Source: Xanthomonas citri pv. mangiferaeindicae (lineage in GTDB: Bacteria > Pseudomonadota > Gammaproteobacteria > Xanthomonadales > Xanthomonadaceae). From it: DNA of 64,000 bases. Of the stretch, positions 42,006-49,937 are shown piece by piece. The position numbers and the translations under genes are program-made. The stretch covers positions 1,173,501 through 1,237,500 of the forward strand of contig CP016836.1 in assembly GCA_002240395.1 (NCBI GenBank). The letters are read 5' to 3'. Within the stretch, counting starts at the first letter, position 1; the number at the start of each line of letters is the position of its first letter. The notes beneath the pieces are model-generated. The model had not been told where the DNA came from, made no database searches, and saw only the letters and a program-made list of their open reading frames with translations.

Positions 42006-42857
42006 ATGCTTCTCGTGGCTCACCTCGTAGGCCCCCTGTTGACTCGCGACACCGCCAATGCGCTCACTGCGGCGCGCGAGGCCGGCATGGCAACGTGGAC
42101 CGGTTCGCTGGATCTGGACCGCAGCACCGGCACCGCGACGCTGCACGCTGCGCACTGGACGTGGCAGGGCGCGGACTACCCTTGGCCCGGACCGCTGCGC
42201 GAGCGCACCGTGTACCGCTACGACGGCGATGCCTGGGTCGCGATCTCGCGCTATGGCCGTGCCTTGATCAAGCTCGTGCCCACGCCGTGGGGGCCACCGA
42301 CGTTCGAGATCGACGGCATCAAGATGCTGCCCACCGCGCAGACATCGCCGCTGGACGATGCCCGCCGCAAGGTCGCCCTGGCCGCCCCGCAAGGAGGGCG
42401 CGTGCTCGACACCTGCGGTGGCCTGGGCTATTTCGCCGCGTGCTGCCTGGAGGCGGGCGCGGCGCATGTGCATTCGTTCGAGAAGAACGCCGACGTGCTA
42501 TGGCTGCGCACCTGCAATCCGTGGTCGCCCGATCCCGATGCCGCGCCATGGCAGGGGCGCCTGTCGCTGGTCCATGCCGATGTCGTGACGGCCATCGCCG
42601 ACCTTGCCGATGCGTCGGTGGATGCCATCCTGCACGACCCACCTCGCTTCGGGATCGCCGGCGAGCTGTACGCGCGGACGTTCTACGATCAGCTGGCCCG
42701 CGTGCTGCGCCGTGGTGGCCGGCTGTTTCATTACACCGGCAGCCCGAATCGCCTCACCAGCGGACGCGATGTGCCGCGCGAGGTCACGCGCCGGCTCGAA
42801 GCGGCAGGCTTTCGCGCGGCCCCCGCGCTCGACGGCGTGCTCGCGACGCGACGCTAA
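42006..42857 (+). CDS. Predicted SAM-dependent methyltransferase, COG2521-like
   Basis: Cytoplasmic protein of 283 residues. A beta-rich N-terminal part (ATLHAAHWTWQGADYPWPGP, FEIDGIKMLPTAQTSPLDD) precedes a Rossmann methyltransferase domain. The SAM motif is GGRVLDTCGGLGYFAACCLE. Later motifs are HVHSFEKNADVLWLRTCNPW, SVDAILHDPPRFGIAGEL (DPPR in place of the usual DPPY) and RVLRRGGRLFHYTGSPNRLT. The DTCGGLGY signature is like that of COG2521, best known as an archaeal group. The substrate is unknown. ATG at 42006 is the first reasonable start. Confidence 0.75.
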   Translation: MLLVAHLVGPLLTRDTANALTAAREAGMATWTGSLDLDRSTGTATLHAAHWTWQGADYPWPGPLRERTVYRYDGDAWVAISRYGRALIKLVPTPWGPPTFEIDGIKMLPTAQTSPLDDARRKVALAAPQGGRVLDTCGGLGYFAACCLEAGAAHVHSFEKNADVLWLRTCNPWSPDPDAAPWQGRLSLVHADVVTAIADLADASVDAILHDPPRFGIAGELYARTFYDQLARVLRRGGRLFHYTGSPNRLTSGRDVPREVTRRLEAAGFRAAPALDGVLATRR

Positions 42858-42909
42858 GTGGCCGCTGTACCGCGTGCCTGCGGCGCCTGCAGGACACAGC
42901 GAAGCGTCG

Positions 42910-44055
42910 CTAATCGCGCCACCAGGCGGTCGTGGCCTGCGGCGCGCTCAGGTCCACGCGCTCGCCCATGCGCGGCGTCGCCAGCGTGACCCCGCGCTCG
43001 GCGGCGATCGCCACCACACGCTCGAACGGCTCGTCCCAGTCGTGCATTGCCAGGTCGAAGGTGCCGTTGTGCACCGGCAGCAGCACGCGCGCGCCCAGGT
43101 CGAGATGCGCCTGCACCGTCTGCTCGGGCTGCATGTGCACGAAGGCCCAGCGCCGGTCGTAGGCGCCGGTTTCGACCATCGCCACGTCGAACGGTCCGAA
43201 ACGCTGGCCGATCTGCGCGAATCCGTCGAAGTAGCCGGTGTCGCCGCTGAAGAACAGCCGCAGGCCGGGGTCGCCGTCGGCCGCGCGGTCCTCGATCACC
43301 CATGAGGCCCACAACGTGCGGTCGCTGTCGAACGGCCCGCGACCGGAGAAGTGCTGGGCCGGCGTGGCGGTGAAGCGCAGATCGCCGATCGTGGTGCCCT
43401 GCCACCAGTCGAACTGCTGCACCTTGGCTGCCGGCACGCCCCAGGCGATCAAACGGTCGCCCACGCCCAGGGGCGTCAGGAACACCGCCGCACGGTCGGC
43501 CAATGCGCGCACGGTGTCGCGGTCGAGATGGTCGTAGTGATCGTGCGACAGCAGCACGCCGCGCAGCGGCGGTAGCGCTTCGAGCGCGATCGGTGGGGCG
43601 TGGAAGCGTTTGGGCCCCATCCATTGCACCGGCGAGGCACGCTCGGAGAACACCGGGTCGGTCAGCCAGAAGCCGCCGCGGAGTTTGAGCAGCACGGTCG
43701 AGTGGCCCAGCCGCCAGGCGCTGCGGTCGGGCGCGGCCTCGAGGTCGGCCGGAGTCAGCGACGAGACCGCAGGCGCATGGGCCGGCACGGTGGTGGCCGG
43801 CTTCTCGAACAGCATCTCCCACATCAACCGAACGGTCTTGGCCGCCCCTATCGGCGGTCGCGGCACCGGATTGCGGAAGCGGCCGGCCTCGGCCTGCGGC
43901 GATGTCGCGTAGTCGGCGATGGGACGCGTGGTCCGGAAGTACGACAGCAGGCAGGCGCTCACGATGCAGGCTCCAAGGACGGAGAGGACGATGACAGCGG
44001 TGCGCCGTCGACGACGCGCGGGTCGTGCAGGCAAAGACGTCGGGGCGGCGGGCAT
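42910..44055 (-). CDS. MBL-fold metallo-hydrolase, UlaG/NAPE-PLD-like, membrane-anchored
   Basis: Metallo-beta-lactamase fold protein of 381 residues. One N-terminal membrane segment (TAVIVLSVLGACIVSACLLS, about 19-38) anchors it in the inner membrane with a periplasmic enzyme domain. Metal ligands are GVLLSHDHYDHLD (HxHxDH), TATPAQHFSGRGPFDSDRTL, LFFSGDTGYFDG and LLPVHNGTFDLAMHDWDEP. The arrangement is that of the NAPE-PLD/RomA group of phosphodiesterase-like lactonases. It is divergent from a TetR gene, with a palindromic operator between them, so it is probably repressed by that TetR protein. Confidence 0.88.
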   Translation of the reverse strand: MPAAPTSLPARPARRRRRTAVIVLSVLGACIVSACLLSYFRTTRPIADYATSPQAEAGRFRNPVPRPPIGAAKTVRLMWEMLFEKPATTVPAHAPAVSSLTPADLEAAPDRSAWRLGHSTVLLKLRGGFWLTDPVFSERASPVQWMGPKRFHAPPIALEALPPLRGVLLSHDHYDHLDRDTVRALADRAAVFLTPLGVGDRLIAWGVPAAKVQQFDWWQGTTIGDLRFTATPAQHFSGRGPFDSDRTLWASWVIEDRAADGDPGLRLFFSGDTGYFDGFAQIGQRFGPFDVAMVETGAYDRRWAFVHMQPEQTVQAHLDLGARVLLPVHNGTFDLAMHDWDEPFERVVAIAAERGVTLATPRMGERVDLSAPQATTAWWRD

Positions 44056-44071
44056 TGCAGGATTCCACAGG

Positions 44072-44093
44072 AACTACACGGTGCAGTGTAGTT
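44072..44093. promoter_or_regulatory. TetR-type palindromic operator
   Basis: Perfect arms AACTACAC (44072-44079) and GTGTAGTT (44086-44093) are separated by 6 bp in the 79-bp gap between divergent genes. A further GGTGTAG half-site lies near 44119. It can control both directions. Confidence 0.78.
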
Positions 44094-44134
44094 ATCGCAG
44101 ACTGAATGTAAACCCTTCGGTGTAGAATTGCGTG

Positions 44135-44749
44135 ATGGACCGCGACCCGCCCCTCGCCCGGCTCACCGATCGCAAGCACGCGGCGATCCTGGAGGCGGCG
44201 GTGGCCGAGTTCCGCGCCGCCGGCTACGAGGCGACCAGCATGGACCGCATCGCCAGTCGCGCCGGCGTCTCCAAACGCACCGTCTACAACCATTTTCCCG
44301 GCAAGGACGCGCTGTTCCTGCGCATTCTCGAGTCGATGCTCGAGCGCGGCGTCTGCGGGCCGGACCTCGCCTACCGCGCCGATCGCCCGCTGCGCCCCCA
44401 ACTGCTCGAGCTGGTGCGCCAGAAGCTGCGGCTGCTCCACGACCCGGAGTTCGTGGACCTCGCGCGCGTGGCCATCGCCGCGGGCATCCACTCGCCTGCG
44501 CTGGCGCGCGACCTGCTCTCCCGCCTGGGCGATCGCGAGGAAGGGGTGTCGGTCTGGATCCGGGCCGCGGCCGCCGACGGCCGGCTGCGGACGGACGACC
44601 CGGCATTCGCGTCGATGCAGCTGCAGGGCCTGGTCAAGAGCTTCGCGCTGTGGCCGCAGTTGTCGATGGGCCAGCCGCCGCTGTCGGCGGCGCAACGCAC
44701 GCGCGTGGCCGAATCGGCGGTCGACATGTTCCTGGCCTACTACGGCTGA
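44135..44749 (+). CDS. TetR-family repressor
   Basis: Transcriptional regulator of 204 residues. The N-terminal TetR helix-turn-helix spans about residues 12-58 (ILEAAVAEFRAAGYEATSMD, RIASRAGVSKRTVYNHFPGK). A C-terminal ligand-binding domain of the AefR-like TetR_C type follows (LVRQKLRLLHDPEFVDLARV, DPAFASMQLQGLVKSFALWP). It is divergent from the MBL-fold hydrolase gene and probably represses both. GTG at 44132 one codon upstream is an alternative start. Its stop overlaps the end of the convergent metallopeptidase gene by 10 bp. Confidence 0.9.
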   Translation: MDRDPPLARLTDRKHAAILEAAVAEFRAAGYEATSMDRIASRAGVSKRTVYNHFPGKDALFLRILESMLERGVCGPDLAYRADRPLRPQLLELVRQKLRLLHDPEFVDLARVAIAAGIHSPALARDLLSRLGDREEGVSVWIRAAAADGRLRTDDPAFASMQLQGLVKSFALWPQLSMGQPPLSAAQRTRVAESAVDMFLAYYG

Positions 44750-45825
44750 GCGACGCCGGCGCGCCCGCCCGCGCGCCGGATCAGGCCGTGGATGTAGGCC
44801 ATCTTCTCCAGCACCGGCGGCGCGATCGCGAACGGGTACAGGTCGGGCTGGCCCATGGCGCGATTGAGACTGTTGACTGCATAGGTCAGCGGCAACCAAG
44901 CGTCGATCAGCCGCTGCAGGTCGGCCACGTAATGCGGGTCGAAGGTGATCTCGGTCTCCATCGTCGCACTCTCGGCAATGTCGGGCGCGATGCGGATGCC
45001 GAACGCGGCGGCCATCTCCAGCGTGTCGACGATGTGCAGGTAGTGCGCCCAGGTCTCGGCCCAGTCCTCCCAGGGGTGCATCGTCGCGTAGCAGCTGACA
45101 TGGCTGTCCTGCCAGTTCGCGGGTGCACCGTTTGCGTAGTAGCGCTGCAGCGCCTGGCCGTAATCCTGTCGATCGTCGCCGAACAGCGCGCGGCAGCGGG
45201 TGAGCTCGGCCTGCCCGGCGTCGCGCACCAGTCTGTCCCAGTAGTAGTGGCCGATCTCGTGGCGGAAATGTCCCAGCAAGGTGCGATAGAGCTCGCCCAT
45301 CGACACCCGCGCCGCCTCCCGGCGGGCGTCGTCGGCCTCCGACAGCGCGATGGTGATGTGGCCGTTGTCGTGCCCGGTCATCACCCGCGGCCCGTCCGGC
45401 GGGTCGGCGAGGAAATCGAACGACAGCGGCTCGGGATCGCCGCTGCCGACGGTCGGCGTGGGCAGGCGCAAGCGCAGCAGGCTGTAGAACAGCCGGCGCT
45501 TGGCGACCTCGATCCGCCGCCAAGCCTGCAGCCGGTCGTCATCGGACAGGTCCGGGATGGTGCGATTGTGGCGACAGGCACGGCAGTAGTTTTCGGCATC
45601 GTCGGCAGGCAGCAGCCAGTTGCAGGCCGAATGCGAGGCGTTGGCGCAGAATCGGTAGCGCGGTCCCGACGGCGCGGCCTGCAGCCGCCAGGCCGCGCCG
45701 TCGGGGATCAGCGCGCCCAGCGTCACCTGCTCGGGTACGAACCCCAGCCGCGCGCCGCAGCGCAGGCACTCGGTGTTCTCGAAGTACAGCACCTGCTCGC
45801 AACGGTCGCACTTGAACAACTGCAT
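44740..45825 (-). CDS. Zinc-ribbon putative metallopeptidase (Peptidase_Mx family)
   Basis: Predicted zinc-dependent peptidase of 361 residues. The N-terminus has two Cys pairs of a zinc ribbon (FKCDRCEQVLYFENTECLRC). CANASHSACNWLLPADDAEN and YCRACRHNRTIPDLSDDDRL form a second possible zinc site. The catalytic motif is LLGHFRHEIGHYYWDRLV (HExxH-type HEIGH), with a downstream Glu in MHPWEDWAETWAHYLHIVDT. It probably forms an operon with the transglutaminase-like gene 19 bp upstream, and the two families often occur together. No signal peptide is seen, so it acts in the cytoplasm. Confidence 0.85.
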   Translation of the reverse strand: MQLFKCDRCEQVLYFENTECLRCGARLGFVPEQVTLGALIPDGAAWRLQAAPSGPRYRFCANASHSACNWLLPADDAENYCRACRHNRTIPDLSDDDRLQAWRRIEVAKRRLFYSLLRLRLPTPTVGSGDPEPLSFDFLADPPDGPRVMTGHDNGHITIALSEADDARREAARVSMGELYRTLLGHFRHEIGHYYWDRLVRDAGQAELTRCRALFGDDRQDYGQALQRYYANGAPANWQDSHVSCYATMHPWEDWAETWAHYLHIVDTLEMAAAFGIRIAPDIAESATMETEITFDPHYVADLQRLIDAWLPLTYAVNSLNRAMGQPDLYPFAIAPPVLEKMAYIHGLIRRAGGRAGVAQP

Positions 45826-45844
45826 GGACGGGGTTCCAGTGGGC

Positions 45845-46639
45845 TCAGGCCACTGCGTCGAGTTCGGTCCAGACCTGGATCGACACCGTGCGCAGCGGCC
45901 GGTAGCTGGTGAGAAAGGCGACGTCGGCGGCGTCGCGTCCGTGCGCGATCACCACCCGGCCGCCGCGCGGTGCCGCCTGGGTGGCATCGAAGGTATGCCA
46001 GGCGTCGCCCACGTAGGCCTCGAACCAGGCGTGCATGTCCATCGGCTTGAGGTCGTGCAGCCAGCCCACGACCATCCGCGCCGGAATGTCGAGCGCGCGG
46101 CACAGCGTCATGCCGACATGCGCGAAGTCGCGACAGACACCGGCGCCTTGCGCCAGCGTGTCCTGGGCATCGGTGCTGGCGTCGCTGACGCCATAGCGAT
46201 AGGCCAGATGCGTGTGGATCCAGCGCCGGATCGCCTCGACCTGGGCATGGCCCGGGGCGGCGTCGCCGACGATCTCCAGCGCGCGCGCGTACATGGCCGC
46301 GCGATCGGACGGACAGTAGCGGCTGGGCAGCAGGAACTGCAGTGTCGAGGCCGGCAGGTCGGCGGGCGCGACCGCAGGCGCCACGGGCATCGCATCGGGG
46401 TCGGGCGCGGCGGCGGCGCGCGTCTGCAAGCGGATACGGGTCAGGCCGGGCGGCAGTGTGAAGCGCTGGCAGCGATTGCCGAAGCCGTCGAGATACTCGT
46501 CGAAGCCCAAGGCCGGATCGAAGCCCGCGCGGTCGTTGACGTGCCAACGCGCGCGGCCGGTTCTGGGCCGCAGCATCGCGATGACGGGGGCGGCGACATC
46601 GGTCTCGATCGCGAGTTCGCAGCCTGCGCGGACGTGCAT
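45845..46639 (-). CDS. Transglutaminase-like protein, paralogue of 34349-35131
   Basis: A 264-residue transglutaminase-like protein. Catalytic residues lie in QGAGVCRDFAHVGMTLCRAL (Cys), LKPMDMHAWFEAYVGD (His) and AWHTFDATQ (Asp). The N-terminal beta domain starts MHVRAGCELAIETDVAAPVI, matching MRLLAGCEIVVEAEDDCAVV of the paralogue. ATG at 46639 gives this aligned start; the open frame to 46867 is rejected. It is followed 19 bp later by the Zn-metallopeptidase gene. In related bacteria such pairs occur in a proposed peptide-modification gene set, but the substrate is not known. Confidence 0.86.
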   Translation of the reverse strand: MHVRAGCELAIETDVAAPVIAMLRPRTGRARWHVNDRAGFDPALGFDEYLDGFGNRCQRFTLPPGLTRIRLQTRAAAAPDPDAMPVAPAVAPADLPASTLQFLLPSRYCPSDRAAMYARALEIVGDAAPGHAQVEAIRRWIHTHLAYRYGVSDASTDAQDTLAQGAGVCRDFAHVGMTLCRALDIPARMVVGWLHDLKPMDMHAWFEAYVGDAWHTFDATQAAPRGGRVVIAHGRDAADVAFLTSYRPLRTVSIQVWTELDAVA

Positions 46640-46773
46640 GCGGGGAAACTCGTTTCGACGGTGCGCCAGCCTAGGGGCGTGGATGTGCAGTGGCCGTGCA
46701 GGCCCGCGGCACGCTAACGGCACGTTGCCGTGGGTTGGATAGGATGCGCGCTCCACCCCCGGACCTCGCCCGC

Positions 46774-48354
46774 ATGCAACGACGCTCGTTCCTGCACGGC
46801 GGCCTGGCGGCCCTGTGCGCGGCCGCTCTGCCGACCTCGGTTTTGGCCGCCCTGCGCATGGGCGCACCGGCCCCGTTCGACTTCGCCGCGCTCAAGGGAC
46901 GCGCCCGCGCGTTGGCCGGCCAGGCCTACACCGCGCGGCCGGCCGCACTGCCCCAGGCGGTCGCCGCGCTCGACTGGGACGCCTACCAGGCACTGCAGTT
47001 CCGCCAGGACCATGCGCTGTGGCACGAGGACGACACCCGCTACTTGGCCCAGTTCTTCCACCTGGGCCTGTTCTTCAAGCGGCCGGTCCGCATGCACGCG
47101 CTGACCGACGGCCAGGCGCGCGAGATCGCCTACGACCCGGCGATGTTCGACTACGGCGCTTCGGGCTTGGATGGCGCCACGTTGCCGACCGATCTGGGCT
47201 TCGCCGGCTTCCGGCTCAATCGGCGCAGCGATCCCAAGCGCGACTTCGCCGCGTTCCTGGGCGCAAGCTACTTCCGCGCGGTCGGCGCGAGCGGTCAGTA
47301 CGGCCTGTCGGCGCGTGGCCTGGCCGTGGATACGGGCCTGCCGCGGCCGGAAGAGTTTCCCGACTTCACCGACTTCTGGCTCGAGCGCCCGGCGCCCGAC
47401 AGCGACACCGTGGTCGTCTACGCCCTGCTCGATTCGCCTTCGGTCGCCGGCGCCTACCGGTTCGCAATCACCCCGGGCGAGCCGCTGGTGATGGAGGTCG
47501 ACTGCGCACTGTACCCGCGCACCACGATCGAGCGCCTGGGCATCGCGCCGGCAACCAGCATGTACCAGACCGGCGAGAACGACCGCCGCATGGCCTGGGA
47601 CTGGCGCCCGGAGATCCACGACAGTGACGGCCTCGCTCTGCACACCGGCAGCGGCGAGTGGCTGTGGCGTCCGCTGGGCAATCCGCGCGCGCTGCGGTTC
47701 AACGCCTTCGCCGACGACAACCCGCGTGGCTTTGGCCTGCTGCAGCGCGATCGCAACTTCGACCACTACCAGGACGACGGCGTCTTCTACGAGCGTCGGC
47801 CCTCGCTGTGGGTGGAACCGCGCGACGGCTGGGGGCGCGGCGAGGTGCAGTTGGTCGAGATCCCGACCGTCGATGAGACCTTCGACAACGTCGTCGCGTT
47901 CTGGCATCCGGCCCAGCCGATCGAGCCCGGTCGCGAGCTGCTGTTCGGCTACCGGCTGTTCTGGGGCGAGGCGATGCCCGCGCGTCCGCCGTTGGCGACC
48001 TGCATCGCCACGCGCACAGGTCTGGGCGGCCGCATCGGCTTCGCGCGCAAGGCCTGGTCGCAGCGCTTCGCGGTCGACTTCGCCGGCGGCGCGCTCGCGG
48101 CGCTGGCCGGGCGCAATGCCACGGTCGAGCCGGTGCTGCAGACCACCGCCGGCCAGTTGGAAACGGTCTCGGCCCGTCCGCTGCACGCGGTCGAAGGCTA
48201 TCGGGTGATGTTCGACATCGTCCCGCCGGGGCCGGGCACCGAACAGTTGGACCTGCGCCTGTTCCTGCGCGATCCAAGCACCGGCGCTGCGCTGAGCGAG
48301 ACTTGGTTGTATCAGTGGAACCCGCCCCCGCCGGACGCGCGGCAGGTCTACTAG
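46774..48354 (+). CDS. opgD: Periplasmic glucan biosynthesis protein D
   Basis: Predicted periplasmic protein of the OpgG/OpgD (MdoG/MdoD) family for osmoregulated periplasmic glucans. The 526-residue product starts with a twin-arginine signal (MQRRSFLHGGLAALCAAALP), as in OpgD, whereas OpgG uses the Sec route. Family motifs are FDFAALKGRARALAGQAYT, FFHLGLFFKRPVRMHALTDG, GFAGFRLNRRSD, FLGASYFRAVGASGQYGLSA, ENDRRMAWDWRPEIHDSDGL and NNPRGFGL-like DDNPRGFGLLQRDRNFDHYQ. Recent work shows the family has beta-1,2-glucanase members. No opgH is in the window. ATG 46774 is chosen because it begins the twin-arginine signal. Confidence 0.92.
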   Translation: MQRRSFLHGGLAALCAAALPTSVLAALRMGAPAPFDFAALKGRARALAGQAYTARPAALPQAVAALDWDAYQALQFRQDHALWHEDDTRYLAQFFHLGLFFKRPVRMHALTDGQAREIAYDPAMFDYGASGLDGATLPTDLGFAGFRLNRRSDPKRDFAAFLGASYFRAVGASGQYGLSARGLAVDTGLPRPEEFPDFTDFWLERPAPDSDTVVVYALLDSPSVAGAYRFAITPGEPLVMEVDCALYPRTTIERLGIAPATSMYQTGENDRRMAWDWRPEIHDSDGLALHTGSGEWLWRPLGNPRALRFNAFADDNPRGFGLLQRDRNFDHYQDDGVFYERRPSLWVEPRDGWGRGEVQLVEIPTVDETFDNVVAFWHPAQPIEPGRELLFGYRLFWGEAMPARPPLATCIATRTGLGGRIGFARKAWSQRFAVDFAGGALAALAGRNATVEPVLQTTAGQLETVSARPLHAVEGYRVMFDIVPPGPGTEQLDLRLFLRDPSTGAALSETWLYQWNPPPPDARQVY

Positions 48355-48403
48355 AGCATTGCGCTTGCCTCGCCGTCACCGCGACGGCACGGCGCGCGAA
48401 TGA

Positions 48404-48430
48404 CGGCGGGCGGACCGGGTCCGCCCGCCG
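48404..48430. terminator. Palindromic hairpin between convergent genes
   Basis: CGGCGGGCGGACC (48404-48416) and GGTCCGCCCGCCG (48418-48430) form a 13-bp inverted repeat with a single central base. It lies 49 bases after opgD and 6 bases from the convergent small gene. Confidence 0.55.
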
Positions 48431-48436
48431 CAGCCC

Positions 48437-48670
48437 TCAGGGGCAGGGATAGAGCGTGAAGCCATGCGCCCCGCCGGCATCGCCCCAGGTCTGGACCGAG
48501 CCGTCGCATTCGATCCGGCCACCGCCGATCGCGTTGCCGGCCGCGTCGTAACGCGTCCATTCCGCCCACTCCACGCCGAGGATCGGCCAGCGCGCGGCGG
48601 CGCTGCCCACCACCACGATCCCCAGCACCAGCGACACCATCGCCGCGATCACGCGTCCACGTCTGCTCAT
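48437..48670 (-). CDS. Small exported protein, DUF6289-like
   Basis: A 77-residue product with an N-terminal hydrophobic segment (VIAAMVSLVLGIVVVGSAAA, about 7-26) and a short domain WTRYDAAGNAIGGGRIECDG-SVQTWG with two Cys (the second in YPCP). This pattern, a Tyr-Asp-Gly-Asn turn followed by a Cys pair, resembles the DUF6289 group of small secreted proteins. The match is from memory and is weak evidence. Function is unknown. The downstream hairpin marks the transcript end. Confidence 0.6.
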   Translation of the reverse strand: MSRRGRVIAAMVSLVLGIVVVGSAAARWPILGVEWAEWTRYDAAGNAIGGGRIECDGSVQTWGDAGGAHGFTLYPCP

Positions 48671-48772
48671 CGTGCTTGTCTCCAGTCCGTCGGAAGGATC
48701 CCCCGGCGCCAGCCTAGTGGCCTGCGAGGCCGGCGAATGAGCCGCCGGTCACAGCCCGCGATGGGGCCGCGT

Positions 48773-49351
48773 TCAGCCCTCGGCATCCTGCGGCAACGCC
48801 AGACGCCGCAACCGGGGCGACCGGCTGAGCGGGGTCGGCAGCAGATAGTCGCCCTGCATCAGCGGCAAGGCGAGGCGGGTGAAGCGCACGTCCAGATCAA
48901 CGCCGGCACGCCGCCACGCGTCCCAGACCAGCCGGGTGCAGTACGTGCCGGCCGGATCGGCCATCCGGAATGGGGTACCGCGCTTGCGCAGCGCTTCGCC
49001 GACCGCGGCGGCGTGCAGGGCCTCGGGCGCATCGACGCGATAGACCGCATAGCCACGGCTGCGCACCGGATCGAGGAAGAAACTCAGGGCATCGACAACC
49101 ACGCCGTCGGCGCGCCCAGGCACTTCGGAGGGCGTCGCATGCACGACCTGCCAAGCGCCGGGATGCCCGACCAGCATGCCGACGTGGCTGAATGGCCCGC
49201 CGTCGATCGCCAGCACCATCGCGCTGACCGATTCGGTCCCGCGCCGGAATATCAGATCGCCAGCCTGCGCCTCGTCCGGCAGCGTCGGACTGCCGGCCAG
49301 ACAGACGCTGGCCGCGCACAACGCCAGCAGCGCGCACCACCAGCGCCGCAT
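48773..49351 (-). CDS. YiiX/YebB-type NlpC/P60-like cysteine hydrolase, exported
   Basis: Predicted periplasmic cysteine hydrolase with the permuted NlpC/P60 fold, 192 residues. It has a signal peptide (CALLALCAASVCLAGS), then EAQAGDLIFRRGTESVSAMV and GPFSHVGMLVG (catalytic His near the N-terminus). The catalytic Cys is in DPAGTYCTRLVWDAWRRAGV. This His-before-Cys order marks the permuted YiiX/YebB group, which may cleave lipids or amide bonds in the envelope. It follows a lipoprotein gene by 10 bp on the same strand and is likely co-transcribed. Confidence 0.82.
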   Translation of the reverse strand: MRRWWCALLALCAASVCLAGSPTLPDEAQAGDLIFRRGTESVSAMVLAIDGGPFSHVGMLVGHPGAWQVVHATPSEVPGRADGVVVDALSFFLDPVRSRGYAVYRVDAPEALHAAAVGEALRKRGTPFRMADPAGTYCTRLVWDAWRRAGVDLDVRFTRLALPLMQGDYLLPTPLSRSPRLRRLALPQDAEG

Positions 49352-49361
49352 CGTCTCGTCC

Positions 49362-49763
49362 TCAGCGCAGACGGATCTTCCACTTGCCGTCGTCGCGGAC
49401 CATGTGGTGCGTCTCGGTCAGGTCCTTGCCATTGTCGAAGACCACCCGGACCTGCACGCGCGCCGTGTCGCCCTCGTCGTCGATGCTCGACTCGATCACC
49501 TCGACCTTGTCGAGGCCGTCGTTGGCATCGATCCGCGACTGCATCTCGCCGACGATCATCTGCACCTTGCCCTTGGCCTGCACCATGCCGTTGGCGGGCA
49601 CGTCGGCGAACGACACCTGCGCGGTGGCCTTCTCGACATCGCCCTTGGCTGCCGCCTCATAGAACGCCTGGACCGTCGCTTCGGGCTTGGCGGACGAACA
49701 CGCCGCCAGCGCCAGCGTGGCGAGCACCAGGAAACAGACGGCGGACAGACGGAATCGATGCAT
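49362..49763 (-). CDS. DUF4878-like lipoprotein (NTF2-like fold)
   Basis: Predicted lipoprotein of 133 residues with lipobox LAAC in LATLALAACSSAKPEATVQA. The domain EATVQAFYEAAAKGDVEKAT with THHMVRDDGKWKIRLR at the end has the pattern of DUF4878, an NTF2-like cone fold. The role is unknown. ATG at 49763 places the signal at the N-terminus. The gene precedes the YiiX-like gene by 10 bp, which suggests the two envelope proteins act together. Confidence 0.78.
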   Translation of the reverse strand: MHRFRLSAVCFLVLATLALAACSSAKPEATVQAFYEAAAKGDVEKATAQVSFADVPANGMVQAKGKVQMIVGEMQSRIDANDGLDKVEVIESSIDDEGDTARVQVRVVFDNGKDLTETHHMVRDDGKWKIRLR

Positions 49764-49937
49764 GACGCGCTCCTCGCGTTCAGGGGATCGGGAGTGTACC
49801 GCCCGCGCCACACCGCGGGTCGTCGGCTTGCCGTGCAGGAACGACACGGTGCGGGGCGCGGCCTTGGCACCGGGCCGACGCCGGCGCGGTCACAGTCGCC
49901 GGTCCCTCCCTGTCGCCATGGCCCCAAGGAGCTCGCC

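Noticed and set aside
42854..45523. Open frame of 889 codons on the minus strand
   Set aside because: It overlaps the MBL hydrolase, TetR and metallopeptidase genes in a different frame and has shadow-like composition.
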